Below the pieces are notes generated by a model that saw only the letters and a list, made by a program, of their open reading frames with translations, was not told where the DNA came from and made no database searches. From Evernia prunastri (taxonomy: Eukaryota > Ascomycota > Lecanoromycetes > Lecanorales > Parmeliaceae), in contig NKYR01000086.1 in the NCBI GenBank assembly GCA_003184365.1, positions 9,830-73,829 on the forward strand: a DNA stretch of 64,000 nucleotides, written 5' to 3'. Shown here piece after piece: positions 10,892-21,540 of this stretch (position 1 is the first letter of the stretch; every line of letters starts with the position of its first letter). The translations under genes and the position numbers were made by a program.

Positions 10892-12014
10892 AGGGTTTCT
10901 GCCGGTATGTGCGTTCTTGGCGGCATTGTGATGGGTCTGGTACCGCCGTAGAGGGCCCGGCCTCATAGGGATTGTTCGGGACCTGAGGACGTGGGTGGTT
11001 GGGGTTGGCCCAGGGCTGGTTCGGGGCAGGCATTCGGCGGGGGAATGCTGGATGATGTAGCACATTGTCCATCCTGCGCTCATTCGCGCCGCTCTGGTTC
11101 GGGGGAGGTCCATCCGTCTCGGAGTCGCACTCTATGAGGAAAGGATGCTCCTCAGTCCCCTCGTTTGCGCTAAACCCAGCGCCAAAGCGGTAGACAACCC
11201 TCTCCGGTTCTCTCGCTCTGGCGGCCGCCTCCTTCTTCCGCTTTTCCCTCACCTTTCCCGACACCGGGATTGGCACCCCGGTGATGATCTGGCTCGTGAG
11301 CTCGTGCACCGAGTGCCCATCCACCGGGAGGCCGTGCTCCAGGCAGTACGCTTGCTTTCGCGGTTTGCGCCACCAGCAGATGTCCTTGTTGGTCGGTCTC
11401 GGCGCTACGTCCGGCGAGGGTGCGGGACTTCGACCGCGCGGCTGGTTGTTGTGCTGTCGCGGCTGAGGGTGTGATGGGGGTCCAGCGTAAGCTGGTCTTC
11501 CTTGAGGTGGCGCCTGCTGTTGCCAATGTCGTTGATCTCGAGGCTGCCCATATCCTTGGGACGCCTGACTGGAGCCAGTTAAAGCTGGCCCTATCAGCGG
11601 CGGCTGCTGCTGCTGCTGAGGATCCTCGTGCCTTTGCTGGTCATAACGAGATTGCTGCTCCCGAATCTGTTTCTCCCTCTGCTGCTGCTGCTGCTGTTGC
11701 TGCTGTTGCTGCTGTTGCTGCTGTTGCTGCTGTTGCTGCTGTTGCTGCTGTTGCTGCTGTTGCTGTTGGTAGTGGTGTTGTTGTTGTGGTGGTGGTAGTG
11801 ATGGTTGTTGTGGTTGCTGCTGTTGCTGCTGTTGCTGTTGGTAGTGGTGTTGTTGTTGTGGTGGTGGTAGTGATGGTTGTTGTGGTTGCTGCTGTTGCAC
11901 TTTCATTTGCCTTTGGAATTCTGCTTGCAACCGCTGCTGCTGCTGTTGCTGTTGCTGATGCGGTTCCAACTGCGGATGCTGAGGGCGAGGTGGACCACCA
12001 CGCGCGCCAGCCAT
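10892..12014 (-). CDS. Polyglutamine-rich protein, about 375 aa
   Basis: The reading frame starts at ATG 12014; a TGA at 12047-12045 in the same frame with no intervening AG excludes an upstream join. Residues ~20-115 are dominated by Gln: a 72-bp in-frame duplication encodes two QPQQPSLPPPQQQHHY blocks, followed by a run of more than 30 Gln from CAGCAA-type hexamers (11676-11765). The C-terminal half has a conserved-looking segment with two Cys and paired Trp (CWWRKPRKQAYCLEHGLP), then a basic KVREKRKKEAAARAR stretch and VVYRFGAGFS. No family is recognised; chromatin or transcription regulators often have such Gln tracts, but that is only analogy. A textbook intron (donor 10890, TTTTACAG acceptor at 10837, GCTAACC branch site) sits at the 3' end, so the final residues depend on splicing. 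Confidence 0.65.
11676..11890 (-). repeat. CAG/CAA repeat tract and 72-bp tandem duplication
   Basis: On the minus strand CAG and CAA codons alternate in a hexameric pattern between 11676 and 11765. A 72-bp unit (24 codons) is then present twice, with equivalent points near 11768 and 11840. The array stays in frame and is entirely within the polyglutamine gene. Such a tract is likely length-polymorphic. Confidence 0.8.
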
Positions 12015-12743
12015 CGTGATCCAGAAGCGTTGAAGAAAGGGTGATCAAGTTCTGCTGTCTCGAGATTAGGATCCAACTGCACTGGTAGCCCGATTGAGAC
12101 TCGGCAAAGCTGTTCAAGACTGCGGTTATCTCTTGAATCTTCAGCAACACGCATCTGTTGGTATCTAGATCCGCTCATCTGGGCGTTGATGCCGAAAGCA
12201 GCGTCACGAAGCTGTTGATAAGCGTTGGAAGATACGTTCTGGTCCATTTTGATGTGGTGAGTAGTTTTGGAAGTGAGAGCTCCTTGTTAGGCACAACGAC
12301 CTAAAGCCGTGAGAGTGACCCTTGGGCGAGCTAGCGCGCGCTAGTGTTGATCGTGCAGTGGAAAGAAACCTTTTGGCCCGAAAATCTTGCTCTCCAGGAA
12401 CAGCCAATCTCACCGCTAGATTACAGTTGCTTTCTACCCTCCTGAAGGTATGAGATCCTTGAACCCATCTAGACCAATTTATACATTCATACTGCGGAGG
12501 TCTAATGCAATGCTCTGTTCCTAGTCAAAGTCTGACCGATTTACATATCTTGCCTTCTGTCTTCTCTTCAAGGGATAGTGGTTGGTCAATACCAGCCAGA
12601 GTGTCTAGCATGAAGTCGCTGACAAGTCTCCAGTTTTCAAGCCTGAAGAAAGGACGAACCATTTCAACCCTCGTCAGCCTTTAATAAGCAGAAGCTATGA
12701 GCGTTGCCGCAGACATCACTGGGTTCGGAACGATGCTTATTCA

Positions 12744-13628
12744 GTGACTGCTTTCCGAGCAACTCAAACGATACAAACGCTGACTGATAGCAGGTCCGAT
12801 TCTCTCTTCTTCACTAAACTCCCTCGAGAGTTACGCGATCGAATCTACGATGATTGCTTGTACATAGGAGAAGTCGACCCATTCCCGGAATTCAAAACGT
12901 TAGCCTCGTTTCCTTGTGTTGGTCTCCTCCGCGTTTGTCAAGGGATGAAACTCGAGGCCGAGCCGAGACTTTATAAGAATACGTTCATCCTGTCCAACGA
13001 GGGAGCTATCCAAAAGCTCCTTCAGCAAACACTCTCCACCCCCGAGCGCAAGCTCCTACTAAAGTCGGTTGAGCTTAGCCTTAGCTCGCGGGACTTCACC
13101 ATAGAAGATGGAAGGGCGGCGGAATCGGCTGGGTTTAAAAAATGGTATAACCTTCCCAATAATCCTTGGCGATATGTCAATCCCGGTCGACCGTATCATC
13201 ACTTGGCGCCCCCCCAGCAAAGTGTCGTTGCCTGGCAACGCAAATTTGATCCAGTCGTCGAATACCTGGCGCTTGATCGGCTTGTACTGGATCTGAGATA
13301 TAGCTTCTGCTCCTGCTGCGATAATAATAGGATCAGAATGGCAACGACGGCCATCCGCTGCTTCCAGAAGGGCTTCAAGTTGCAGGCGCCGGGGTTGGTC
13401 GAGGTGAAAGGGTGGGATGATGCAGGCCGGGCCGACCCTGAGGTCGTGGTACGGGAGTGCTTGCGTGCCTGGACGTCGAGACGAGCGAGTCGCCTTCCGG
13501 GCTCTGCGGACCCGGCTTTGGATCGTGTTGACGAGGCAGAGGAGTGGTTGCTGAATCAGGTCAGCTACGAGGCATGGCAGGTCTCGATGAGAAGTGATTT
13601 TCTCTTCGACGGAAGAATACGGCGATAG
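12744..13628 (+). CDS. 2EXR/F-box-like protein, paralog 1 (5' end unresolved)
   Basis: The open frame carries the N-terminal motif LPRELRDRIYDDCL, the hallmark of fungal 2EXR-type (F-box-like) proteins, followed by a VGLLRVCQGMKLEAEPRLY segment and an apparently intact C-terminal half ending at TAG 13628. It has no in-frame ATG before the motif: the frame begins with non-ATG codons and the ATGs at 12697 and 12733 are in another frame ending at TGA. Either a short upstream exon was missed or the start is lost. Paralogs lie at 15839-16829 and 40846-41679, sharing the LPxExR motif, a Leu-rich segment with an EA-x(4)-LY motif, and a later Cys pair (paralog 1 CSCC). Function unknown; a protein-interaction role is assumed from the family. 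Confidence 0.6.
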   Translation: MTAFRATQTIQTLTDSRSDSLFFTKLPRELRDRIYDDCLYIGEVDPFPEFKTLASFPCVGLLRVCQGMKLEAEPRLYKNTFILSNEGAIQKLLQQTLSTPERKLLLKSVELSLSSRDFTIEDGRAAESAGFKKWYNLPNNPWRYVNPGRPYHHLAPPQQSVVAWQRKFDPVVEYLALDRLVLDLRYSFCSCCDNNRIRMATTAIRCFQKGFKLQAPGLVEVKGWDDAGRADPEVVVRECLRAWTSRRASRLPGSADPALDRVDEAEEWLLNQVSYEAWQVSMRSDFLFDGRIRR

Positions 13629-15838
13629 TTGAAGTAGCTGGTTTCCTGGCTCGGACAGAACTGCACCAGCTGCCATCGCCCATACCTCGAATTCTACCAC
13701 CATCCATCGGTAACCAACGGTCCTACTGATGGTGGAGCTGCTAGTCGGTGCACCATGGCCATCCCTATCGATAGGTTAGCTGGTCAATTTTTGAGGGGTG
13801 GAAGGGAGAAAGAGCGGGAGCTTTGGTGTTTACCTGTGGAGGCATTGGTGCTGTTTCATGATCAAGCTCTTTGATAGCAAGGACAGATGTGGTAGACCCA
13901 AGCATGCATCACAACTACACTCCTCAAACATTTTTTGATCCTCACGCCTAGCCGAACTACTACTTACGACCTATCTATGACCACGTATGCAAAACTTGCA
14001 AAGCCAACGGTCCGCAGACGTAGGAATGGATCGAACTGCATCGTGGGATGCTGTGCTAGGCAGACATCTTTCGTATGAGCATGCTTCCCTAGTTCTACAT
14101 TTCTAGTCGTTTCTAGCATTGGCGACAACACCATTTCCATGTAGCTTTGTCAGAGTTAAGTGATGCCCCTCCCTTAACATCCCGCCTATGGAGATCGCGA
14201 TGGTCGGAGTGGATCAGAACAAATCCCGTACTGTGCCCTTTCCGAGGCTGCTCTTGGAACTTCGTAATGATATACAGCTGTCTACCCTCAATTATACGCA
14301 TGAAGTTGGTGAGCGTGTCTTGAAACCAGATACGGAGGTATTCGTTGTTTAGCATTATCATGACCACTATCTAGTTACTACCATTTCGCTGACTTGCTGA
14401 AATTATTCAGGAAATTGAAGCTCTGCTCCTTCGAAACATGCCCTGGCCATACCTCGGAGCCCCATCCAAGCGTCATCTCCTCTACATACATGAAGCCGCT
14501 TCGACTCTTTCCGGCGGAAATCCATCCATCAGCCTAGCTACCACATTCATAAAGCCCACCACTGCTCATGTTCCATGGGCTCTTTGAGGCTCATCATATA
14601 CGGCACAAACGCAGAGACTTCCAAGCGAATCGGCATGTCAGATGCATTCGACCAAGACGGCTCCCTGAGCAGCCACCCTCTTCCTCCCCGTCTGTACCTG
14701 AGAGAGCCTGAATACAGCGCCTCTGCGACGGCTTCTTCCCTTTCGTCACCGATGGTGGTAATCGACCTCGCCCTCTTTGCGACGCTCGAATATTGCACCA
14801 CACATACACGCCTCTTCTGAAGCGCTTATCCTCTCACCTGCCGAAGCACCACACCCTCCACTCCTTCTTCATCCGAGTCCCGACCCACCGGCCCGTTAGA
14901 ACCCCTCACCACACTCCCTAGCATCGAGCCTTCCAGCAGCACGGGCCCTTGTCAGCGCACAGTACCTGGTCCGTCCATATCATCATCAAATAAGTCTGCA
15001 CGCCGCGGCCTCCAAATTTCGAACCGAGCCAAGATTGGAGAAGTAGCTGCCCTGCAAGCGTTGCTCAGTTGCTGTTGCGATCCAAGGCACATATTGCTGG
15101 CGAGAGCGTGATACGAAGCAGGCTTGATGTGACGAACGAGCGGGTTTTCTAGACCCGTGGTGTCTGTCGTTCGAAGAGGTGCCGGAGGACAGAGCGGTGT
15201 ATTTGATCGGGTGACTACCGGAATTAGGGAACTGAGGGCGTACTGCCAGCTGCCATTTTTTCTGGTACGGAGGGGTTGGGGGATTCCTGGCAGGGACTTG
15301 TCATCGAGGTTGCAGGACGAGGTCGGGGGAGTAACGGGGCTGGCACGATGAATGAGGAGAGTTTCAGGTTGGAGAGACAGAGAGGCGGGAGGGAGAGGGA
15401 GAGGGGAGTTTTGCCTTTGCTGTGGGAGAGCTGGTAACGTGGGTGAGCTGGCTGTTGGATACGAGACTCTTAGGAGCGGGGTGTGGGAATGGAGTCACTT
15501 GGTGGGCATGTGGTTCTTGGGCCAGGTTTTGAAAAGAAACGCATGTGCTCAGCAACCTCTATGTCTCGCTAGAAATACGAGAGCGCTCTCAAGGAAAAGA
15601 AAGAGGCACAAACTCCAGAAGTACCCCTGTTGCAGCATTAGGCGCTTTTTTGGTTCTCGTATCTCGCCTTGCGCAAAAGTCCCTGATCCTGTGGCAGCGT
15701 GCTATCGATGATATCCAAGCCGAATAGACCCTCTTCTCGCCGTCCATATCATTCCGAAGTGCGAGATCCTGCCTACGAAATGCGGAGAGCCAGTCCAGTC
15801 CTTCATGCTCATCGGCGTTAGCCCACAAATGCGCTGCT
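13629..15838. other. No clear gene; possible 2EXR relic
   Basis: Several 60-120 codon ORFs occur without recognisable domains. A 54-codon plus-strand ORF at 14188-14352 contains RLLLELRNDIQLSTL, weakly like the LPxELRxxIY motif of the neighbouring 2EXR-like genes, followed by a stop. It may be a decayed fragment. The rest is unassigned. Confidence 0.3.
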
Positions 15839-16829
15839 CTACCAGCCCCAGTGTCCCGTTAGTGCATCCTCGATCTGAAGTAATGTCCTGAACCACTTGT
15901 AATCGCCGTAATCCTCCGCTTTGCCCAGTGCTCTCGCCTTCGTCCACCGCGCAATCTGATGCTCCGCCCTGACCGCTTTCAACCCAACCGGCTCCCCGGC
16001 TGATCCATTCGCTTTCAATCCATCCGGCATCGCATCGGTCAGAGTCGCGCGTGCCATATCCGCAAAGTCGCTCTCATCGACACCAAGGCTGGCAGGAAGT
16101 CTGCAGTGTGGAGGGCCACGTGCGATCTCTAGCCCTTGTAGGCAGAGCATCTCTGGCACGCCCTTCGCAAAGCCCTTTCGGAAGACCGCCGTGGCTCTTG
16201 TGTCGAGTATGCAGCAACCCATGGGGCAAAAGCTCTCGCAGAAGTTGACAGTCAGCTTTCGAAGCTTGGTGTCTTCGAGAATGGGGGCGATTTTGCCAGG
16301 CCAAATGACGTGGCATAACTGGTGCTTCCAAATGGCATGCCGCTGCGGGTACTTCACAGAATCCCAATCTGCGTACCATGATTCCAGATTCGTGCCAGGA
16401 ACGATATTGGTCGGAGGAAGATCTTGGACCTGAGCTTGGAGAGATTCTTTGACGCTGACTGACATGTCGGTTGCACAAAACTCAATCTCAACATTTTTTA
16501 GCCACAGTCTTCTTTCCGAAGAGTTGAGGCACTTGTCGAAAAATTGGGCAGTCCATTGCGCTTTGGGCAGCACAACTGTGTTCTCCCGGTAGATCATCCA
16601 TTCGGCTTCTTGACGGATGATGTGATTGACGCGCACAAGACCAATGGATAGAACCGGAAGGTTCTGCTTTTCTTCCACTTGGCGTTGAGACAGTGTTGTT
16701 GTGACGGCGGTGTTGGGGTGGTTCGGTTCCCCCTCTTCTGGCCCCAGGTAGGGGTATTTTCCCCACAATGAGGCAGTATTCGCAGATATGGTTGCGCACC
16801 TCAGCAGGCAAGCTTAGAAAAGTGGGCAT
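15839..16829 (-). pseudogene. 2EXR-like protein, paralog 2, frameshifted
   Basis: It starts at ATG 16829 with MPTFLSLPAEVRNHICEYC. The family motif LPAEVRNHI is followed by a frame change near 16755-16768, in a run of G, A and C bases (GTGGGGAAAATACCCC). The rest (KYPYLGPEEGEPNHPN onward) is open in the next frame for about 305 codons to a stop at 15839. A TTG, not an ATG, opens that second frame, so the two parts belong together. The body has SIGLVRVNHIIRQEAEWMIY, matching the LRV...EAE...LY segment of the other paralogs, and a Cys-rich CESFCPMGCC. A single-base indel (real or a sequencing error at a homopolymer) is the simplest cause. Function unknown. Confidence 0.65.
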
Positions 16830-17307
16830 GTTGTTCCGGTTTTTTGAAGCCCTCTGTTCCGAAACTGCGATAGGTGAACGAATACTGCGGCGTTGCGAGG
16901 CTGAGAGAGGAGTGATGTTTGCTCGTGCGTGGTCTGGCTGCGCAGCTTCCTGTTTGCGTAACTGAGGAGGTAGCTGCGTTGGGAATGGCAGCGGGTAAAG
17001 CACCAGGTGGCTAGATGAGTCTGAGTGTGCCGGCTTCGTGACGTGCAGAGAGGATGATGAAAGAAAGATTTCAGGACACCAGCTTCTCCAGAGCTCAAGT
17101 TTCGGCAGTAGAGTGGAGATTGAAAGATTGGAAGAGTGAACGGTGTATTTTTGCAATCCCAAAGCCGATGGGGAAGCTATCAAAGTGTGTCGCCCGATTA
17201 AGCGAGACACACCACGGCCGATGAGCCACTTGCGGCCTTCATTTTTGCACTCACTCGCAAGGAAAATTCAAACCCACACAAATCACGTACACAACTCACA
17301 TACCACA

Positions 17308-18060
17308 ATGGACCCTAATCTCACGCACCGGCAGCACATGAAGTATGACGAGGCCTATTTGTCGCCGTACCCTCCCATACAGCTCACCAAGAACACAAGG
17401 GAGCCCGATTATACACAGCCACAGCACATGATAAATGACGACCACTATGTGTCGCCATATGCCAGCAGTCAGATTCAGACGCCGACGCCCATTCAAAATG
17501 AGGCGTCGATGCAGTCAGCATGGTCTGGAGTTTTTCCAACGCCAGACAGCGCGACCTACACCTATCCCATACCGTCGCCATATGATCCTAGCAATTACTC
17601 GGTCTACCCAAAGCAGACACCGTATGACGGGATGCAGCCACATCACTCAGCCTTCGGTCCACCACGACAACCGGCAGACATTGGCCGTCAGCAGCTGCAG
17701 GACCAAGGTCAGACGCAAAATTCTTCATGGCAACCATGGTACATGCTTGGACAACAGAAGGAAGTTGGCTTTGCGAAATTGGCGTTTGAGGATCTGCACC
17801 TGGCTCAGCTGCAGCGTATGTGTTACGAAAACGACATCATTTGGAGCAAATAATCCGGAAAGCCCGAGCTCATTCAGATGCTTGAGATGCGTGGAGTGCT
17901 ATCAACAATAGGATATGGTGATTTGGACAAGGGGCAACTAAGCCACATGAACGACGAACGCCGCATGATATATGACAGGCACAGGTCCGCCGAGGCTGAT
18001 CTCATAGCAGCGCTTCTCCAACATGATCATTTGAACGGAACGGGAAGTCAGAGAGATTGA
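17308..18060 (+). pseudogene. SAP-like domain protein with in-frame stop
   Basis: The start is the ATG at 17308 (CACAATGG context), giving MDPNLTHRQHMKYDEAY. The first 150 residues are rich in Tyr, Pro, Gln and Ser with repeated (Y/H)xSPY motifs. The C-terminal part (LAQLQRMCYENDIIWSK) fits the first helix and turn of a SAP DNA-binding motif, but TAA at 17851-17853 interrupts it. The same frame then continues without further stops for 69 codons, starting SGKPELIQMLEMRGV, which matches the second SAP helix, and ends at TGA 18058-18060. A CAA-to-TAA change would restore continuity and is the type of change RIP makes at CpA sites. If the stop is real, a truncated 181-residue protein remains. Confidence 0.55.
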
Positions 18061-19693
18061 TGGGCAAGGATTCAGAGGAGACAGATGCAATGATCGTCAG
18101 TGCCAGCTCTGACCCTGTTCAACGATATACGAGAGATGAATACTGACCACTTGGAGCCCGACAGAACTGCGTCGTCACTGCCATCTTGCCACCACTTGAT
18201 CTCTGCAATGGTCAGAAAGCCTTCGGACAACCTGCTGCAGCAGTGCCTAGAACGAGGTTGCAGCCAAGACAGTGGGCTCTTGGTTTCTACCACTCAATCG
18301 ATTCCAACCCGAGACCCCCTTCGTCATTACTATCAACTCTTGTGTTCACATTGCAACTCAAAAGACGTACCGTTTTTACGCCAGCCCGGTTGCCAAGACG
18401 TGACCGGTGGATGTGAAATTTTCGAGAAGGGGGTTTCAGTTTTCTGCTTGACATGTTATGTTGGTCGAGGAGGAGGGCCGGCTGTTGCAGGTTTCCAACC
18501 CAAGGTCAATAGCCTCTTCGAACCAATATCCCTCGCGGCTTGATCCCAGTGCTGGAGGCATAACTTGCTTTTAGCCTTGATATAATGATGGGAACAGCAT
18601 CTTCTCTTAATGGAAAGCAGTCCTTTCTTGGCCAATTTCGCACATTTGCATTCCTCCAGCCTTTTATTCAATCTGACTTCTGGTACATCTCCTCTTCAGA
18701 CGGCCTTCTCCCGATTCTCTTCTGTCAATTTTCTTTCTTTCTTTCTTTCTACCTGTCTCCAGCCTTCTCTTTCATCTTTCATAAGAAACAAAGACTGCTC
18801 ATCCGCACGTCCTGGGACTGATCGGGAGTATGAAGTGAAGATTGGCCTGTGGGACGGGAGCTGTTCCACTGCCTAGCTTACCCGAGGTTCTGCCATTAGC
18901 TGGTGCAACCTACAGCCTATTGGACAGCCATGACAGTCTCACATCTACTAATCATGATGCTCATATACAACTTTGAACCAAACATCTACTTTGTGATGCC
19001 TGTGCAGCTTGCAGCAGACCGTTTGTCTCACTTTCAATGCTGAGCCTGATGGCCATGGATCCTCATTCTGGTATCGATACCTTCTAGTATATACATTTAT
19101 CTATCTACTTACAACATGTCAAGCAGTCCTCCAACACGACCCTTGGGTATGAACCCTCAGATTCTGAGCTCAGGTACATGTCTACGTTCTGCATGCTCGT
19201 CCTACTAGTAAGGCCCATCCTAGGACGTGTAAAGGACTCTTAGGGGAGACCAAGACCTTTTTCTGAAGGAATGTTCCTAGCATCATCTGGAAAGCTCAGG
19301 AAGGTGGAACCATTGAGCTTGGTATGGGCTCATTTGTGCATATGCATACAGCCTAGACTTGTCACTCAGCAGGTATCTTAGTACTTTCACAAGGTTGAGG
19401 ATTTATTGTCATAGTTTAATATGTAAAATCTCAAGGTTAAAAGAACATCCCTGTAACCTTAGGGGGCCTCGGCCCGACTTGACCTATTCTAGGGCCGATC
19501 CCAGGCGCCGATAAGCATCTCCTGTCGTCTCCTATAGGGCCATTCCTTAGGGCTTACACAGCCACAAACACACTTCAGAGTCCCCATGTAAACTACTTAG
19601 ACCGACCATTTCCCTCAATCACTTCTTCATTAGAAAAGTCTCTGTTTTGTAGCGATACTTTGCCCCTACTACCATAGATTCACCTCTAACGGC
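18061..19693. other. No convincing gene
   Basis: A 147-codon plus ORF ending at 18543 has no ATG start and no recognisable domain. The segment from 18900 to 19680 is AT-rich and without long ORFs. It probably contains the promoter of the WW-domain gene. Confidence 0.4.
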
Positions 19694-21540
19694 ATGACAC
19701 GACCACCAACGCCTACAAACCAGGAGGGACCCGACAAAGGTCCCCCAGCTCTTCCGGAAGGCTGGTACATCTCACTCGTTGCCCTGCTCAATGGTAGTAG
19801 TTGACCGTCTACAGGCTTGCACAATGGGAAGGTCAATCGCGAAAGTACTACTACGTGCAGCGAGCAACAGGCCACTCACAATGGGACGTGCCAACCCAGC
19901 CAGCCCTTTCCGTACCCACGCCCGATCCTACCCCTCAGCAGTACGCAGATCCTTTCCAACAGCCACCCGCGTTGAAAGTAGATGGGACAGCCGAGGACGA
20001 AGAGAAAGACCGGAGTTTATTAGGTGTATGTGTCCAATGCGTCAACTGGGAGGACAAAGGTTGACATAGCGACGATAGGATCTCGCCATGAACGCAATCA
20101 CCGGAGGAAAGCACAAGCCACAAAACCAGTCGCCTCTCGTTGGACTTGCGAGCTCTCTGCTGGGTGGACAACATGGTGCTCAAGCTTCACACTCCAGTGG
20201 CGGCTCCGGAGGCTTTGGTGGTATGGCGGGACAGCTCGTTGGTAGCTTTTTCGACAGTAGTGGAAAGCCGCAACAGCAGCAACAGCAACAGCCGTCGAGT
20301 CAGCAGTCCGGAGGCGGTTTCATGAGCTTCCTTGGTGGTCATCATGGCTCCTCGGTAACCCTCGCGAGTCTTTGCCGATGTCGCTACATGCTGATTGGTA
20401 TTGCAGAGTCAGAACAACAATTATGGATACTCTTCAGGTGGGCAAAGCTCAAGCAGCGGCGGCTACTCAGCGCAAGCTCCGCCAGCATCATATCAGGCAC
20501 CTGGCCAACATGGATCTGCGGGCGTCCCCCATATGGAACAGCAGCATTCGCAGCAATCGGCCGTAGTGTCGAACAATAGTGGTGGTTACTCGGCCCAAAG
20601 CCCGCCAGCGTCATACCTAGCCTCAGGACAGCAAGGATCTGCTGGTGTACAGCATATGGTCAGGCCTCAAGCTCCCTATAGTGGTCCGTCACAAAGCGGC
20701 CAAGGCAGCCAGTATGGCTCAGGCGCACAACCATATAGACAGCAGACGCAGGCTTTGCAGAATACTTACAGCCAACAACAGAATCAGTCCTTTCCTGGTC
20801 CTCCAACCGAGCATCACGGTCAACATCACGGTCACCACGGCCAGCACAAGCCCCCCCAAGATAGCTACGGATCACAAGACACATACGGTCAACCAAACCA
20901 GTCCTTCCCTGGTCCTCCTTCCAGCTCGTATCCCAACTCTCAAGCTCCCACACCAACCTACAGCCAGCAGAACCAAGCCTACCCTCCTTCACAGCACAAC
21001 TCCACTTACGGCCAGCAGAATCCTCCATACCAACCACAAGGCCAACAACCTCCGTCCTACAATCAATACGCACCACAGCCAGCACAGCCAAGCACTTACG
21101 GCACCCCTTCCCAAAATAGCTACCCTCCCCCTCCCCAAAATACCCCAGCCTACACACCCCAACACCAACAAAGCGCCTACAACGCCTACGCGCCTGCACC
21201 ACCAATGGGCTCTCACCCAAGCCAGCAAGGCCTAGCACCAAGCCAGTACCCACCTCGCCCGTCCTCTGGCTCAGGCTACCCCGGCCAGAACCCCTACCCA
21301 CCACAACCTCCTTCAAAAGATGACAATCCCGCTCAAGGACAAGGCTATCCAGGCGCACATAGCGGCGGTGGCGGTGGCGGTGGACAGACTTACGGGCAGG
21401 GTTATCATGATCCTTCGCACGGAGGCTATCTGCAGGGCGCTACGCACTTCGGTCAAGGACAGGCCCGGCCGCAGGCAGGGCAAGGGCAATCGCAGCAGCA
21501 GTCGGGCGGCGCGCAACATGTACCCTGGAGGCTCGACTGA
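19694..21540 (+). CDS. WW-domain protein with prion-like tail, 563 aa
   Basis: Four exons: 19694-19764, 19815-20025, 20079-20354 and 20407-21540, total 1692 nt. The first intron falls inside the first WW-domain tryptophan codon (LPEGW). The domain continues LAQWEGQSRKYYYVQ and closes with GHSQWDVP, about residues 20-50, so both Trp and the aromatic triplet are present. WW domains bind Pro-rich peptides such as PPxY. A Gly/Ser-rich middle follows (SGGSGGFGGMAG, FMSFLGGHHG), then some 370 residues of Gln, Pro, Tyr, Ser and Gly with repeated QNQSFPGPP, PPASY and YSQQ units, a low-complexity composition typical of condensate-forming proteins. Similar fungal proteins are annotated only as WW-domain proteins. 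No transmembrane segment is present. Confidence 0.8.

Noticed and set aside
11420..12019. 199-codon plus ORF made of Ala/Val repeats
   Set aside because: Pure antisense shadow of the CAG/CAA polyglutamine tract.
11903..12247. ORF from ATG 12247 (MDQNVSSNAYQQ) as first exon of the polyglutamine gene
   Set aside because: A TGA at 12047-12045 in the frame of ATG 12014, with no AG acceptor between it and that ATG, blocks a simple join. It may be a leader ORF but is not supported as coding.
14188..14352. 54-codon ORF with LLLELRNDI as a functional 2EXR-like gene
   Set aside because: Too short and only the motif is similar; kept only as a possible relic.
18100..18543. 147-codon ORF after the SAP-like gene
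   Set aside because: Starts with GTG, not ATG; no recognisable domain and no splice signals that join it to the neighbour.
20660..21358. 232-codon minus ORF opposite the WW gene
   Set aside because: Antisense shadow of the Q/P-rich tail.
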